Assembly (NCBI RefSeq): GCF_018130825.1
Contig: NZ_JAFCJS010000005.1
Span: 558,001-622,000, forward strand
Direction of reading: 5' to 3'
DNA from: Bradyrhizobium liaoningense
Lineage (GTDB): Bacteria; Pseudomonadota; Alphaproteobacteria; Rhizobiales; Xanthobacteraceae
Length of the DNA: 64,000 bases
The notes under the pieces were generated by a model. The model was not told the DNA's origin. It ran no database searches and was given only the letters and a program-made list of their open reading frames with translations. Positions within the stretch are counted from its first letter, which is position 1. Each line of letters begins with the position of its first letter. Of the stretch, positions 43,300 to 51,494 are shown piece after piece. The translations under genes and the position numbers were made by a program.

Positions 43300-43512
43300 C
43301 ATCTGTCACGGTTACCTGAGAGCTTGATCCGCTGCGGATCACGCAACGGACTATCCCCTTCGGTGGACGCCACGATTGCCTGAAATCGCGCCGCCTCTCT
43401 CCAGATCGTCCTGACGATACAGTCCTTTTGCCTGAGAGTTTCCGGGGCGGTTGCTCCGTCGGCGTCGCAACGAAAGCTGAAAACCTTCGTTGCGATCTCT
43501 CCCGCATCGTCG
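43300..43512 (-). ncRNA. Tandem glycine riboswitch
   Basis: Read on the minus strand, two aptamers follow one another. The first (about 43512-43414) has CGGGAGAGA, a variable stem, CGGAGCAACCGCC and the signature CTCTCAGGCAAAAGGAC. The second (about 43410-43300) has TGGAGAGAGGCG, CCACCGAAGGGG and GCTCTCAGGTAACCGTGACAG. This pair layout and the two CTCTCAGG ends are diagnostic of the cooperative glycine riboswitch. It normally switches expression on when glycine is high. Downstream is the DadA-like oxidase rather than the usual glycine-cleavage operon. Confidence 0.9.
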
Positions 43513-43609
43513 CGTGGACAATCGAGCAGTACGATACGCCTCATTTTTAGACAAGGCTAAATTTAGACCGCGACTGCCAACGCATTGTGCAGTGCAAGGT
43601 TGATTCAAT

Positions 43610-44740
43610 TTATTCCAGCGTCGCCAGCAATCCCGCCATCAGACGCCCGCGCTCGACGAGGCTATCGACCTCGATGAACTCCTCCAGCGTGTGGCCATTG
43701 CCGCCGCGCACACCGAGGCCGTCGAGAGTCGGGATTCCCATCGCACCGGTGAAGTTGCCGTCGGAGCCGCCGCCGGAGCTCGCATGCGGTAATTCCGCGC
43801 CAAGGGATTTAGCGATGCCGCGCGCCTTCTCATACAGCGCCATGGTGCCTGCATCTGGCTCCCAGACCGGCCGCGTCACGCCGCGTGTCACCTTGAAGGT
43901 CACGTCGTTGTTGGTGCCCGAGAGTGCCAGCATCTTTTCGACACCGCGGTCGAGATCGGCCTGGCGCTTGGCCATCGACAGCGCCTCGCCGGTGGCGGTC
44001 GTAGCAACGCAGTTCACCCACTGGCCGCCATGCACGACGCCGACCGAGAAGGTGCAGTCCTCCGTCGTCATCACGTCGATCGCGAGAATCTGCCGCGCCA
44101 TTTCGCGGATCGCCGAACGTCCCGCCGACAGCGTCGCGCCGGCGTGGCTCGGCCGTCCCGTCGCCTCGAGATTGAAGCGTGCGATGGCGTAACGTCCGGT
44201 GGTGACGCCGTTGTCGGCGCGGCCGGGCTCGGGCACCAGCACGTATTTATTGCGCGCGGCTTCCGCCTCGATGATGTCCCGGGTCGAAGGCGTGCCGACC
44301 TCTTCGTCGGGCGTGAACAGCACGGTGATCGGCAGCGGTGTCGTGAACGAGGCGCGCGCCAGCTGGCGGATCGCTTCCAGCGAGAGATAATTGCCGCCCT
44401 TCATGTCGTAGATGCCGGGGCCGTAACACTTGCTGCCCTCGCGCCGCCATTTCAGCTTCTCGATGGTGCCGACCGGGTGGACGGTATCCATGTGGCCGGC
44501 GATCAGGATGCCCGGCTCGCCCTGTTTCGGATGCGGAAAGCGCGCGCGGATCACGCCGCCGAAACCCTGGCGGCCGGCGATGCGTTCGATCGTCGCACCC
44601 ATGATCGCCATGTCCCGCGCCGCGATATCGAGCATGCGGTTCACCGCGTTCGCGTCCCAGGTCGGGCTTTCGCATTCCACCCAGGTGCGCAGGCCCTCGA
44701 GCATGGCCTCGGAATCGAAGGGAAGATTGGCTGGATTCAT
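43610..44740 (-). CDS. M20 peptidase, carboxypeptidase-G2-like
   Basis: The product is 376 aa. Metal ligands are in GHMDTVHPVG (His, Asp), the YDMKGG region (Asp bridging), LFTPDEEVGTPSTR (Glu catalytic base and ligand) and the C-terminal GGNGHTLEEF (His). GPGIYDMKGG is typical of CPG2/ArgE-type enzymes. The start at 44740 is taken because the frame upstream runs into a non-conserved Arg-rich stretch; GAGAGACATTGAG precedes it. It likely removes C-terminal glutamate or other residues from peptides or folate-like compounds. It is divergent from the binding-protein genes. Confidence 0.87.
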   Translation of the reverse strand: MNPANLPFDSEAMLEGLRTWVECESPTWDANAVNRMLDIAARDMAIMGATIERIAGRQGFGGVIRARFPHPKQGEPGILIAGHMDTVHPVGTIEKLKWRREGSKCYGPGIYDMKGGNYLSLEAIRQLARASFTTPLPITVLFTPDEEVGTPSTRDIIEAEAARNKYVLVPEPGRADNGVTTGRYAIARFNLEATGRPSHAGATLSAGRSAIREMARQILAIDVMTTEDCTFSVGVVHGGQWVNCVATTATGEALSMAKRQADLDRGVEKMLALSGTNNDVTFKVTRGVTRPVWEPDAGTMALYEKARGIAKSLGAELPHASSGGGSDGNFTGAMGIPTLDGLGVRGGNGHTLEEFIEVDSLVERGRLMAGLLATLE

Positions 44741-45010
44741 CTCAATGTCTCTCAGGCTGCGAAAGATGGAACGCGCATTGCATCGGCGCGCGGCAGGACA
44801 AGCGGAGAGCGTTGTAGAGCTAAACCGATCTTTGTGGAGCCCGTGCGCGCGCCGCGAGGGCTTGCGACGAAACCGGATTGACGCGCTCAACACTGTCTGC
44901 AAGTCTCGAAAAGATAAAGGCATTGCATGAGGTTAGTTCGCCCAAGGAACGAACCGGATGCTCAACCAATAACCTGCCTTTGAACAGTTTCACGTCAGGA
45001 GAAACTTTTT
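44741..45010. promoter_or_regulatory. Divergent promoter region, M20 and binding-protein genes
   Basis: About 270 bp between divergent starts. A -35-like TTGACG lies at 44877 for the plus direction; no clear -10 is seen at ideal spacing. The binding-protein gene start is preceded by CAGGAGAAAC. No further signal found. Confidence 0.4.
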
Positions 45011-46618
45011 ATGTCCAACTTCATGCGCCGGGGGCCTCGCGCGCTCGCCTCCAAACTTGCGCTGTCGGTCGTCGCGCTTTCAACGGTGCTGGCCTCGCCA
45101 GTGCTTGCGGCCGGCAAGACCCTCACCGCCGTGATGCATTCCGACCTTCGCATCATCGACCCGATCTTCACCACGGCCTACATCACGCGTGACCATGGCT
45201 ACATGGTCTACGACACGCTGGTGGCCCCCGATTCGAATTTCAAGATCCAGCCGCAGATGGCGGACTGGAAGATCTCCGATGACAAGCTCACCTACACCTT
45301 CACGCTGCGCGACGGCCTGAAATGGCATGACGGCGCGCCCGTGACGGCGGAAGACTGCGTCGCCTCGCTCAAGCGCTGGGCCGCGGTCGACGGCATGGGC
45401 CAGAAGCTCATGGACTTCACGGCGAGCATCGAGGCGACCGACGCCAAGACCATCACGCTGAAGCTGAAGGAGCCCTACGGCCTCGTCCTCGACTCCATCG
45501 GCAAGCCGTCCTCGCGCGTCGCCTTCATGATGCCGAAGCGTCTCGCCGAGGTGCCGCCGGACAAGCAGATTCCCGAGCAGATCGGATCGGGCCCGTTCAA
45601 GTTCGTGCAGGGCGAATTCCAGCCCGGCGTGAAGGCGGTCTACGTCAAGAATACCGATTACCTGCCGCGCAAGGAGCCGGCGAGCTGGACCTCCGGCGGC
45701 AAGGTGGTGAAGGTCGACCGCGTCGAGTGGATCACGATGCCGGACTCGCAGACCGCGGTGAACGCGCTGCAGTCGGGCGACATCGACTTCATGGAAAACC
45801 TGCCCTACGACATGCTGCCGGTGTTGGAAGCGAACAAGGAGCTCACGATCGAGGTCTCCAACAAGTTCGGTTTCCAGACCCTCGGCCGCATGAACTTCCT
45901 CTATCCGCCGTTCGACAACGTGAAGGTGCGCCGCGCGGCCCTGCTGGCGATGAACCAGAAGGACGTTCTCGACGCGCTCGTCGGCAACGCCAAGTATCAG
46001 AAGATCTGCGGCGCGTTCTTCATCTGCGACACGCCGCTGGCGACCGATGTCGGCGCCGAAACCCTGGTGAAGGGCAACGGCATGGCGGAAGCCAAGAAGG
46101 CGCTTGCCGAGTCCGGCTATGACGGCACCCCGGTCGTGGTGATGGCGCCTGGCGACGTCACGACGCTGAAGGCGCAGCCGATCGTGGCGGCCCAGCTGCT
46201 GCGCGAGGCCGGCTTCAAGGTCGACCTGCAGGCGACCGACTGGCAGACGGTGGTGAGCCGCCGCGCCAGCCAGAAGCCGCCGAAGGAAGGCGGTTGGAAC
46301 ATGTTCTTCACCAACTGGGTCGCGGCCGACGTCGCCAACCCGATCGCCAATCTCTCGATCGGCGGCCAGGGCAAGAAGGGCTGGTTCGGCTGGGCGGAAG
46401 ACGCCAAGATCGAGCAGCTCAAGGACGCCTTCGTCCGCGCGCCCTCGATCGACGAGCAGAAGAAGATCGCAGCCGACATCCAGAAGGAAGCCTACGAGCA
46501 GGTGATCTACATCCCGCTCGGGCAGTACCTGCTGCCGAGCGGCTGGCGCAAATCACTCACCGGCGTGCTCGACGGCCCGGCGACGCCGCTGTTCTGGAAC
46601 GTCGACAAGTCCGAGTAA
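45011..46618 (+). CDS. Peptide ABC transporter periplasmic binding protein (copy 1)
   Basis: The product is 535 aa with a Sec signal peptide (about residues 13-35, ending ASPVLAAGKT). It is an SBP_bac_5 (DppA/OppA-type) protein: SDLRIIDPIFTTAYITRDHGYMVYDTLVA and YTFTLRDGLKWHDGAPVTAEDCVASLKRW are the family's start and mid motifs. It should deliver a peptide or related compound to the DppBC/DF-type transporter encoded on the other strand. There is no lipobox, so it is soluble in the periplasm. A near copy follows 134 bp later. Confidence 0.92.
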   Translation: MSNFMRRGPRALASKLALSVVALSTVLASPVLAAGKTLTAVMHSDLRIIDPIFTTAYITRDHGYMVYDTLVAPDSNFKIQPQMADWKISDDKLTYTFTLRDGLKWHDGAPVTAEDCVASLKRWAAVDGMGQKLMDFTASIEATDAKTITLKLKEPYGLVLDSIGKPSSRVAFMMPKRLAEVPPDKQIPEQIGSGPFKFVQGEFQPGVKAVYVKNTDYLPRKEPASWTSGGKVVKVDRVEWITMPDSQTAVNALQSGDIDFMENLPYDMLPVLEANKELTIEVSNKFGFQTLGRMNFLYPPFDNVKVRRAALLAMNQKDVLDALVGNAKYQKICGAFFICDTPLATDVGAETLVKGNGMAEAKKALAESGYDGTPVVVMAPGDVTTLKAQPIVAAQLLREAGFKVDLQATDWQTVVSRRASQKPPKEGGWNMFFTNWVAADVANPIANLSIGGQGKKGWFGWAEDAKIEQLKDAFVRAPSIDEQKKIAADIQKEAYEQVIYIPLGQYLLPSGWRKSLTGVLDGPATPLFWNVDKSE

Positions 46619-46622
46619 GGGG

Positions 46623-46643
46623 AAGGCGCGCCATCGCGCCTTT
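46623..46643 (+). terminator. Hairpin between the two binding-protein genes
   Basis: AAGGCGCG-CCAT-CGCGCCTT is an 8-bp stem followed by TTC. It begins a few bases after the copy-1 stop codon and may act as attenuator or 3'-end stabiliser, letting copy 1 be expressed more than copy 2. Confidence 0.6.
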
Positions 46644-46695
46644 CGGCTCGACCATCGCGCGGCGCCGCTGTCATCAGCGGCGCCGCTTGCCGGGA

Positions 46696-46743
46696 GAACT
46701 GCCAAGAGCACTACCAAGAAGACTGCCAACAGAACTGCCAGGA
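46696..46743 (+). repeat. Four imperfect 12-bp tandem repeats at the copy-2 ribosome-binding site
   Basis: Units GAACTGCCAAGA, GCACTACCAAGA, AGACTGCCAACA and GAACTGCCAGGA run head to tail. The last runs straight into GGAGAAC, the ribosome-binding site of copy 2, and the ATG follows at 46752. Copy 1 has the same CAGGAGAA site without the repeats. Confidence 0.75.
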
Positions 46744-46751
46744 GAACTTCG

Positions 46752-48359
46752 ATGTTCGAAATGATGCGCCGGGGACGTCTTGCCTTCGCCTCCAAACTTG
46801 CACTTTCGGTCGTGGCACTTTCGGCACTGGCATCGCCAGCTCTTGCCGCGGGCAAGACCATCACCGCCGTGATGCATTCGGATCTGCGCATCCTCGATCC
46901 GATCTTCACCAGCGCCTATATCTCGCGCGACCATGGCTACATGGTCTACGACACGCTGATCGCGACGGATTCGAACTTCAAGATCCAGCCGCAGATGGCG
47001 GATTGGAAGATCTCCGACGACAAGCTGACCTACACCTTCACGCTCCGCGACGGCCTGAAGTGGCATGACGGCACGCCCGTCACCGCGGAAGATTGCGTTG
47101 CCTCCCTGAAGCGCTGGGCCGCCGTCGACGGGATGGGGCAGCAGATGATGCTGTTCACCGCGAGCATCGAGGCGACCGACCCCAAGACCATCACGCTGAA
47201 GCTGAAGGAGCCGTACGCGCTGGTGCTGGAATCGATCGGCAAGCCGTCCTCGCGGGTCGCTTTCATGATGCCGAAGCGTCTCGCCGAGACGCCCGTCGAC
47301 AAGCAGATCCCCGAGCAGATCGGCTCCGGCCCGTTCAAGTTCGTGCAGGGTGAATTCCAGCCCGGGGTGAAGTCGGTCTACGTCAAGAACACCGACTATG
47401 TGCCGCGCAAGGAGCCGGCGAACTGGACCACCGGCGGCAAGGTGGTGAAGGTCGACCGCGTCGAATGGCTTACGATGCCGGACTCGCAGACGGCGTTGAA
47501 CGCGCTGCAGTCGGGTGACGTCGATTTCATGGAATATCCCGCCATCGAAATGTTGCCCGCCATCGAAGCCGACAAGGAGCTCAAGATCGAGATCCTGAAC
47601 AAGTTCGGATTCCAGACGGGCGCGCGGATGAACTTCCTTCATCCGCCGTTCGACAACGTCAAGGTCCGCCGCGCCGCATTCCTGGCGATCAAGCAGAAGG
47701 ACGTGCTCGATGCGCTGATCGGCAACCCCAAGTACTACAAGACTTGTGCTGCGGCCTTCATTTGCGACACGCCGTTCGCGACGGACATTGGCGGCGAGAC
47801 CCTCGCGAAGGGCGGCGACATGGCTGCGGCCAGGAAGGCGCTCGCCGAGTCCGGTTACGACGGGACCCCGGTCGTGCTCATGGCGCCGGGCGACGTGCTG
47901 CTGCTGAAGGCTCAACCGATCGTGGTGGCTCAGCAGCTGCGCGAAGCAGGATTCAAGGTCGACCTGCAGGCGACCGACTGGCAGACGGTGGTGAGCCGGC
48001 GCGCCAGCCAGAAGCCGCCGAAGGAGGGCGGCTGGAACATGTTCATCACCAACTGGGTCAGCGCCGACGTGGACAACCCGATCTCCAACGTCGCCGTCGG
48101 CGGGCAGGGCAAGAAGGGCGGCTGGTTCGGCTGGGCGGAGGACGCCAAGATCGAGCAGCTCAAGGACGCCTTCGTTCGCGCGAGCTCGGCGGAGGATCGC
48201 AAGAAGATCGCGACCGAGATTCAGAAGGAAGCCTATGACCAGGTGCTTTACATGCCGCTGGGTCAATATCAGGCGCCGAGCGCGTGGCGGAAGTCGCTCT
48301 CCGGTGTGATCGACGGCCCGGCAACCCCGGTGTTCTGGAACATCGACAAGTCGGAATAG
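46752..48359 (+). CDS. Peptide ABC transporter periplasmic binding protein (copy 2)
   Basis: The product is 535 aa, the same length as copy 1 and clearly its tandem duplicate: by eye roughly four of five residues match over the whole length, including SDLRILDPIFTSAYISRDHGYMVYDTL and the C-terminal VFWNIDKSE. Differences concentrate in scattered surface and pocket stretches (for example MEYPAIEMLPAIEADKELKIE against MENLPYDMLPVLEANKELTIE). Divergence of the ligand pocket is plausible but unproven. Followed by a strong terminator. Confidence 0.92.
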   Translation: MFEMMRRGRLAFASKLALSVVALSALASPALAAGKTITAVMHSDLRILDPIFTSAYISRDHGYMVYDTLIATDSNFKIQPQMADWKISDDKLTYTFTLRDGLKWHDGTPVTAEDCVASLKRWAAVDGMGQQMMLFTASIEATDPKTITLKLKEPYALVLESIGKPSSRVAFMMPKRLAETPVDKQIPEQIGSGPFKFVQGEFQPGVKSVYVKNTDYVPRKEPANWTTGGKVVKVDRVEWLTMPDSQTALNALQSGDVDFMEYPAIEMLPAIEADKELKIEILNKFGFQTGARMNFLHPPFDNVKVRRAAFLAIKQKDVLDALIGNPKYYKTCAAAFICDTPFATDIGGETLAKGGDMAAARKALAESGYDGTPVVLMAPGDVLLLKAQPIVVAQQLREAGFKVDLQATDWQTVVSRRASQKPPKEGGWNMFITNWVSADVDNPISNVAVGGQGKKGGWFGWAEDAKIEQLKDAFVRASSAEDRKKIATEIQKEAYDQVLYMPLGQYQAPSAWRKSLSGVIDGPATPVFWNIDKSE

Positions 48360-48385
48360 GCTGTCGCCTGCATCCGAAAAAAAAG

Positions 48386-48417
48386 AACGGCGCCGCGGGC
48401 CTCCGCGGCGCCGTTTT
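48386..48417 (+). terminator. Terminator after the second binding-protein gene
   Basis: A 13-bp stem, AACGGCGCCGCGG with its complement, around GCCT, then TTTT. The left flank is a run of A, so it may also act for the minus strand (the small ORF at 48447-48590). Confidence 0.9.
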
Positions 48418-48446
48418 CCATGGCGCAATACTTCTTTGATCCGCCT

Positions 48447-48590
48447 CTAGCAGTGGCTGTCGCGCACCTGCTCGAGCCCTTCACTCGCGAATGGCAGACT
48501 TGTGTCCGGCCGTTCCTCGGAATGCCCTGGCTGTGGAGCGGGTTGCTCCACTTTCCACGCGGGCTGATCCGGCTTCTTCTTTGGTTCCAT
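48447..48590 (-). CDS. Possible small acidic/polar protein (47 aa)
   Basis: Open frame starting MEPKKKPDQPAWKVEQ and ending EQVRDSHC, with GAGAGGATGGCGAG upstream as a fair ribosome-binding site. The sequence is hydrophilic with many Pro, Glu and Lys and no membrane segment. I do not recognise a family. It lies between two convergent transcription units and could be a chance frame. Confidence 0.4.
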   Translation of the reverse strand: MEPKKKPDQPAWKVEQPAPQPGHSEERPDTSLPFASEGLEQVRDSHC

Positions 48591-48643
48591 CTCGCCATCC
48601 TCTCGATTGCTGCAGGACAACATGGAGGCGGCGGGGAAGTTCC

Positions 48644-49903
48644 TCACGTCACGGGACGATGATGCGGCTTGAACAGCCGTCCCTTCTCCACCACCAGAAC
48701 GATTCCGAGCGCAGCCAGCGTCGACAGGAAGAAGCCGACCGAGAACGGCAGCAGCGTGCCGTCAAAGCTCTGGCCGATCGCCATGCCGACCACGATGCCG
48801 ATCAGGGTCGTGATCGAGCCGTAGAGCGACGACGCGGTGCCGGCGATGTGGCCCTGCGGCTCCATGGCGAGCGCGGTGAAGTTGGCGACCATCATGCCGA
48901 ACGAGAACATCATCAGCGCCGAGAGCACCATGAACAACGCGAGCGGCAGCACGCCAAAAATCTCCGTCAGCAGCATCACGCCTGCCACCACGGTGTAGAG
49001 CGTCAGCGCGCCGTGCGAGATCACGCGCATGCCGAGCCGTCCGACCAGCTGCGAATTGAGGAATCCGGCCACAGCCGTGCCGGCCGCGATCGCGGCGAAG
49101 GCGAGCGGAAAGTAGTGACCGAGATGGTAGACGCCGGTGAAGACCTGCTGGGCGCAGAACACGTAGGCAAACAGCGCGCCGATGACGCTGCCGGCAGCCG
49201 TCGCGTAGCCGATGGTCTGGCGGTTGGTCACGGTCTGGCGGAAGGCCGAGAGCACGTCGGCGGGCGCGAGCGACCGGCGCTCCGATTCGGGAAGCGTTTC
49301 AGGCAGCCGCAGCACGCACCAGGCAAGCGCGAGCAGGCCGTAGAGCATCAGCACGACGAAGATGCCGCGCCAGGCCGTCACCAGCAGCACGGCCTGTCCG
49401 AATGACGGCGCGATCACGGGCACCGCGATGAACACCATCATGGCGAGTGACATCACGCTCGCCATGCGGCGGCCGACATAGCAATCGCGCACGATCGAGG
49501 TCGCGATCACGCGCGTTGCCGAGGTGCCGAGCCCTTGCAGCGCGCGCGCCAGCAGCAGCGTCTCGAACGAGGGCGCGGCGACCGCCAGCACGCTCGCGAT
49601 CGCATAGACCGCCATGCCGCCGAGCAGCACCGGACGGCGGCCGAATCGGTCCGACAACGGGCCCATCACGAACTGGCCGACGCCGAAGCCGATCAGGAAG
49701 GTCGACAGCACCAGCTGGAGGTGATTGGCGACGGGAATCTTGAATGCCGCCCCGATATTGGGCAGCGCCGGCAGCATCATGTCCATCGCGAGCGGATTAA
49801 GCGCCATGATGGACGCGATCACGATGACAAATTCGGGAAAACCCATGGGCCGGTGTCCCGAGGACACCCAATCGTCGGCATTGACGTCGGACAAGAAGCT
49901 CAC
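48644..49903 (-). CDS. MFS multidrug exporter, Bcr/CflA family
   Basis: The product is 419 aa with 12 membrane segments. The Bcr/CflA pattern is read from MALNPLAMDMMLPALPNI (helix 1), GFGVGQFVMGPLSDRFGRRPVLLGG (motif A) and RALQGLGTSATRVIATSIVRDCYVGRRMASVMS (motif C region with the family's R..D). The start may be GTG at 49903, preceded by TTTCAGAG, or ATG at 49846; I could not decide. It exports drugs or related small molecules using the proton gradient. Confidence 0.85.
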   Translation of the reverse strand: MSFLSDVNADDWVSSGHRPMGFPEFVIVIASIMALNPLAMDMMLPALPNIGAAFKIPVANHLQLVLSTFLIGFGVGQFVMGPLSDRFGRRPVLLGGMAVYAIASVLAVAAPSFETLLLARALQGLGTSATRVIATSIVRDCYVGRRMASVMSLAMMVFIAVPVIAPSFGQAVLLVTAWRGIFVVLMLYGLLALAWCVLRLPETLPESERRSLAPADVLSAFRQTVTNRQTIGYATAAGSVIGALFAYVFCAQQVFTGVYHLGHYFPLAFAAIAAGTAVAGFLNSQLVGRLGMRVISHGALTLYTVVAGVMLLTEIFGVLPLALFMVLSALMMFSFGMMVANFTALAMEPQGHIAGTASSLYGSITTLIGIVVGMAIGQSFDGTLLPFSVGFFLSTLAALGIVLVVEKGRLFKPHHRPVT

Positions 49904-50174
49904 CTCTGAAATTCAAGGCTTTTTCTAGCGTCCATGCTGCGACGCACAACCCATGTTTCGGGATGGCTGTCAGGCAGGGGCGGGGCGGACACGAGTTGGT
50001 GAGGTAGCCCGTCACTCCCGCCGTCCCAGCCGCGCGCCGGCAACCAGCCATTCACCATAAGATCGCGGACGGCGCACCGGGGAGATGAATCCGCAACTCA
50101 TCCTGTCCATTGTGGCCTGACGGCGCGCCGCGGCAGGCGCCCCCGAGGAACCCGGCAAGACAAGGTATTTCGCA

Positions 50175-51494
50175 GTGTCCGACGTAGCACGATGGTTGGG
50201 CCCCTCGGTCGACATGACCACAAGGCGAAACACCTGGCTTGCCTGGCTGATCGGGCCGACGGCGCTGCTGGTGCTCGGCAATCTCGTCAGCGACGGCACG
50301 CTTCCCCTGAATTACGGCTGGGACGTTCGCGTCAATTGCGCCGCGGTCGATGCCTATGCCAATGGGCTCGATCCCTACTTCGTCAAGAACCTGAAGGGCA
50401 CCAGGTTCTCCTACCCCTATCTGCCTGTGACGCTCGACGTGTTTCGCCCCGTGTGCGCCGGCGGCGTCCTCGTCGCTCATCACATGGGCGTCTATCTCGT
50501 GCTCGGCGTGCTCTGCGGCCTGCTCCTGCCGGGGCTTGGCCGGACGCGAGCTACCCCGCGCGACGTTGCGCTCAGGCTGCTCTGCGTGTTCGGCGCGTTC
50601 ATCGGCTTCGAATGGGTCTGGGCGTCCGGGAATTTCGCCATCCTGGGCGGCCTGCTGACCGCGGTCGCGCTGAGGCTCCTGCTTCGCCCGACGGCATCCG
50701 CCGCTGAGGACCGCGGCTTCGCCTTGCGCGCCGGCGGCGCCGCGCTGCTAGGTCTCGTGACCTCGTTCAAGCTGGTGTTCTGTCCCGTGATCGCCGCGCT
50801 CTATTTCCTGCCGCTGCCGCGCGCGCGCAAGCTGGCGCTGATCGCGGTGGCCGCGTTCGGCTTCGCATTGCCGATCCTGATCTCGAAGCTGTTCTACGGC
50901 GACCTGTTCGCGAGCTGGGTGGGTGTGCTGACGAAGCAGATCCCCGATCAGCATGCCGTCGAGCTCATGGAAACCAATCCGTCGCTGCTGCTGCTGGCGC
51001 GCAGCCTCCTGGAACAGGTCGGCCTCGGCGACAGCAAGCCGGTGATGTTCGCGACCTATGCGCTCGCAGCACTCGGGCTCGTGCTCGTGCCCTTCGCCCT
51101 GTCCGTCCTGCGCGCGGTCGGCAGCGGACCGGTTCGGGCAGGGGGATCGCTTCTGACGCGGCTCGACCGCTGGCTGATCGACCATCCCCGCGTGGCCGCG
51201 CGCATCACCGTGCTCGCGATGTTTGCGCTCTATGTCAGCTCGCCGCGCCTCAAGGAATATGCCTTCTTCGAGCTCGCGGTCTATGCCGCGGTTCTCATCG
51301 CCGACCTTCCGGCCCTGGCGCTCGCCGCCATGCTCACCGTCGGCTTCCTCGCTCCCGGCCTGGTCTCGATCACGGGGCACACTGTGGAGGGCGGCTTCAT
51401 CCTCCTCATCGTCGCGCTGGCATGCTTCTGGATCCTGCTGCTCGATTTTCGCGCGGAGCCGATGCGTCTTGAGACGCAGGACGCGCGTTCATGA
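50175..51494 (+). CDS. GT87-like integral membrane protein (copy 1)
   Basis: The product is 439 aa with about ten membrane segments. GWDVRVNCAAVDAYANGLDPYFVKNLKGTRFSYPYLPVTLDVFRP follows the first helix and contains Asp and Asn residues of the kind found in the periplasmic loop of polyprenyl-phosphate mannosyltransferases (GT-C, family GT87/DUF2029). It is a membrane glycosyltransferase candidate using a lipid-linked sugar; donor and acceptor are unknown. The start is a GTG with a weak site; ATG 50214 is possible. Its stop overlaps the next gene's start as ATGA. Confidence 0.72.
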   Translation: MSDVARWLGPSVDMTTRRNTWLAWLIGPTALLVLGNLVSDGTLPLNYGWDVRVNCAAVDAYANGLDPYFVKNLKGTRFSYPYLPVTLDVFRPVCAGGVLVAHHMGVYLVLGVLCGLLLPGLGRTRATPRDVALRLLCVFGAFIGFEWVWASGNFAILGGLLTAVALRLLLRPTASAAEDRGFALRAGGAALLGLVTSFKLVFCPVIAALYFLPLPRARKLALIAVAAFGFALPILISKLFYGDLFASWVGVLTKQIPDQHAVELMETNPSLLLLARSLLEQVGLGDSKPVMFATYALAALGLVLVPFALSVLRAVGSGPVRAGGSLLTRLDRWLIDHPRVAARITVLAMFALYVSSPRLKEYAFFELAVYAAVLIADLPALALAAMLTVGFLAPGLVSITGHTVEGGFILLIVALACFWILLLDFRAEPMRLETQDARS

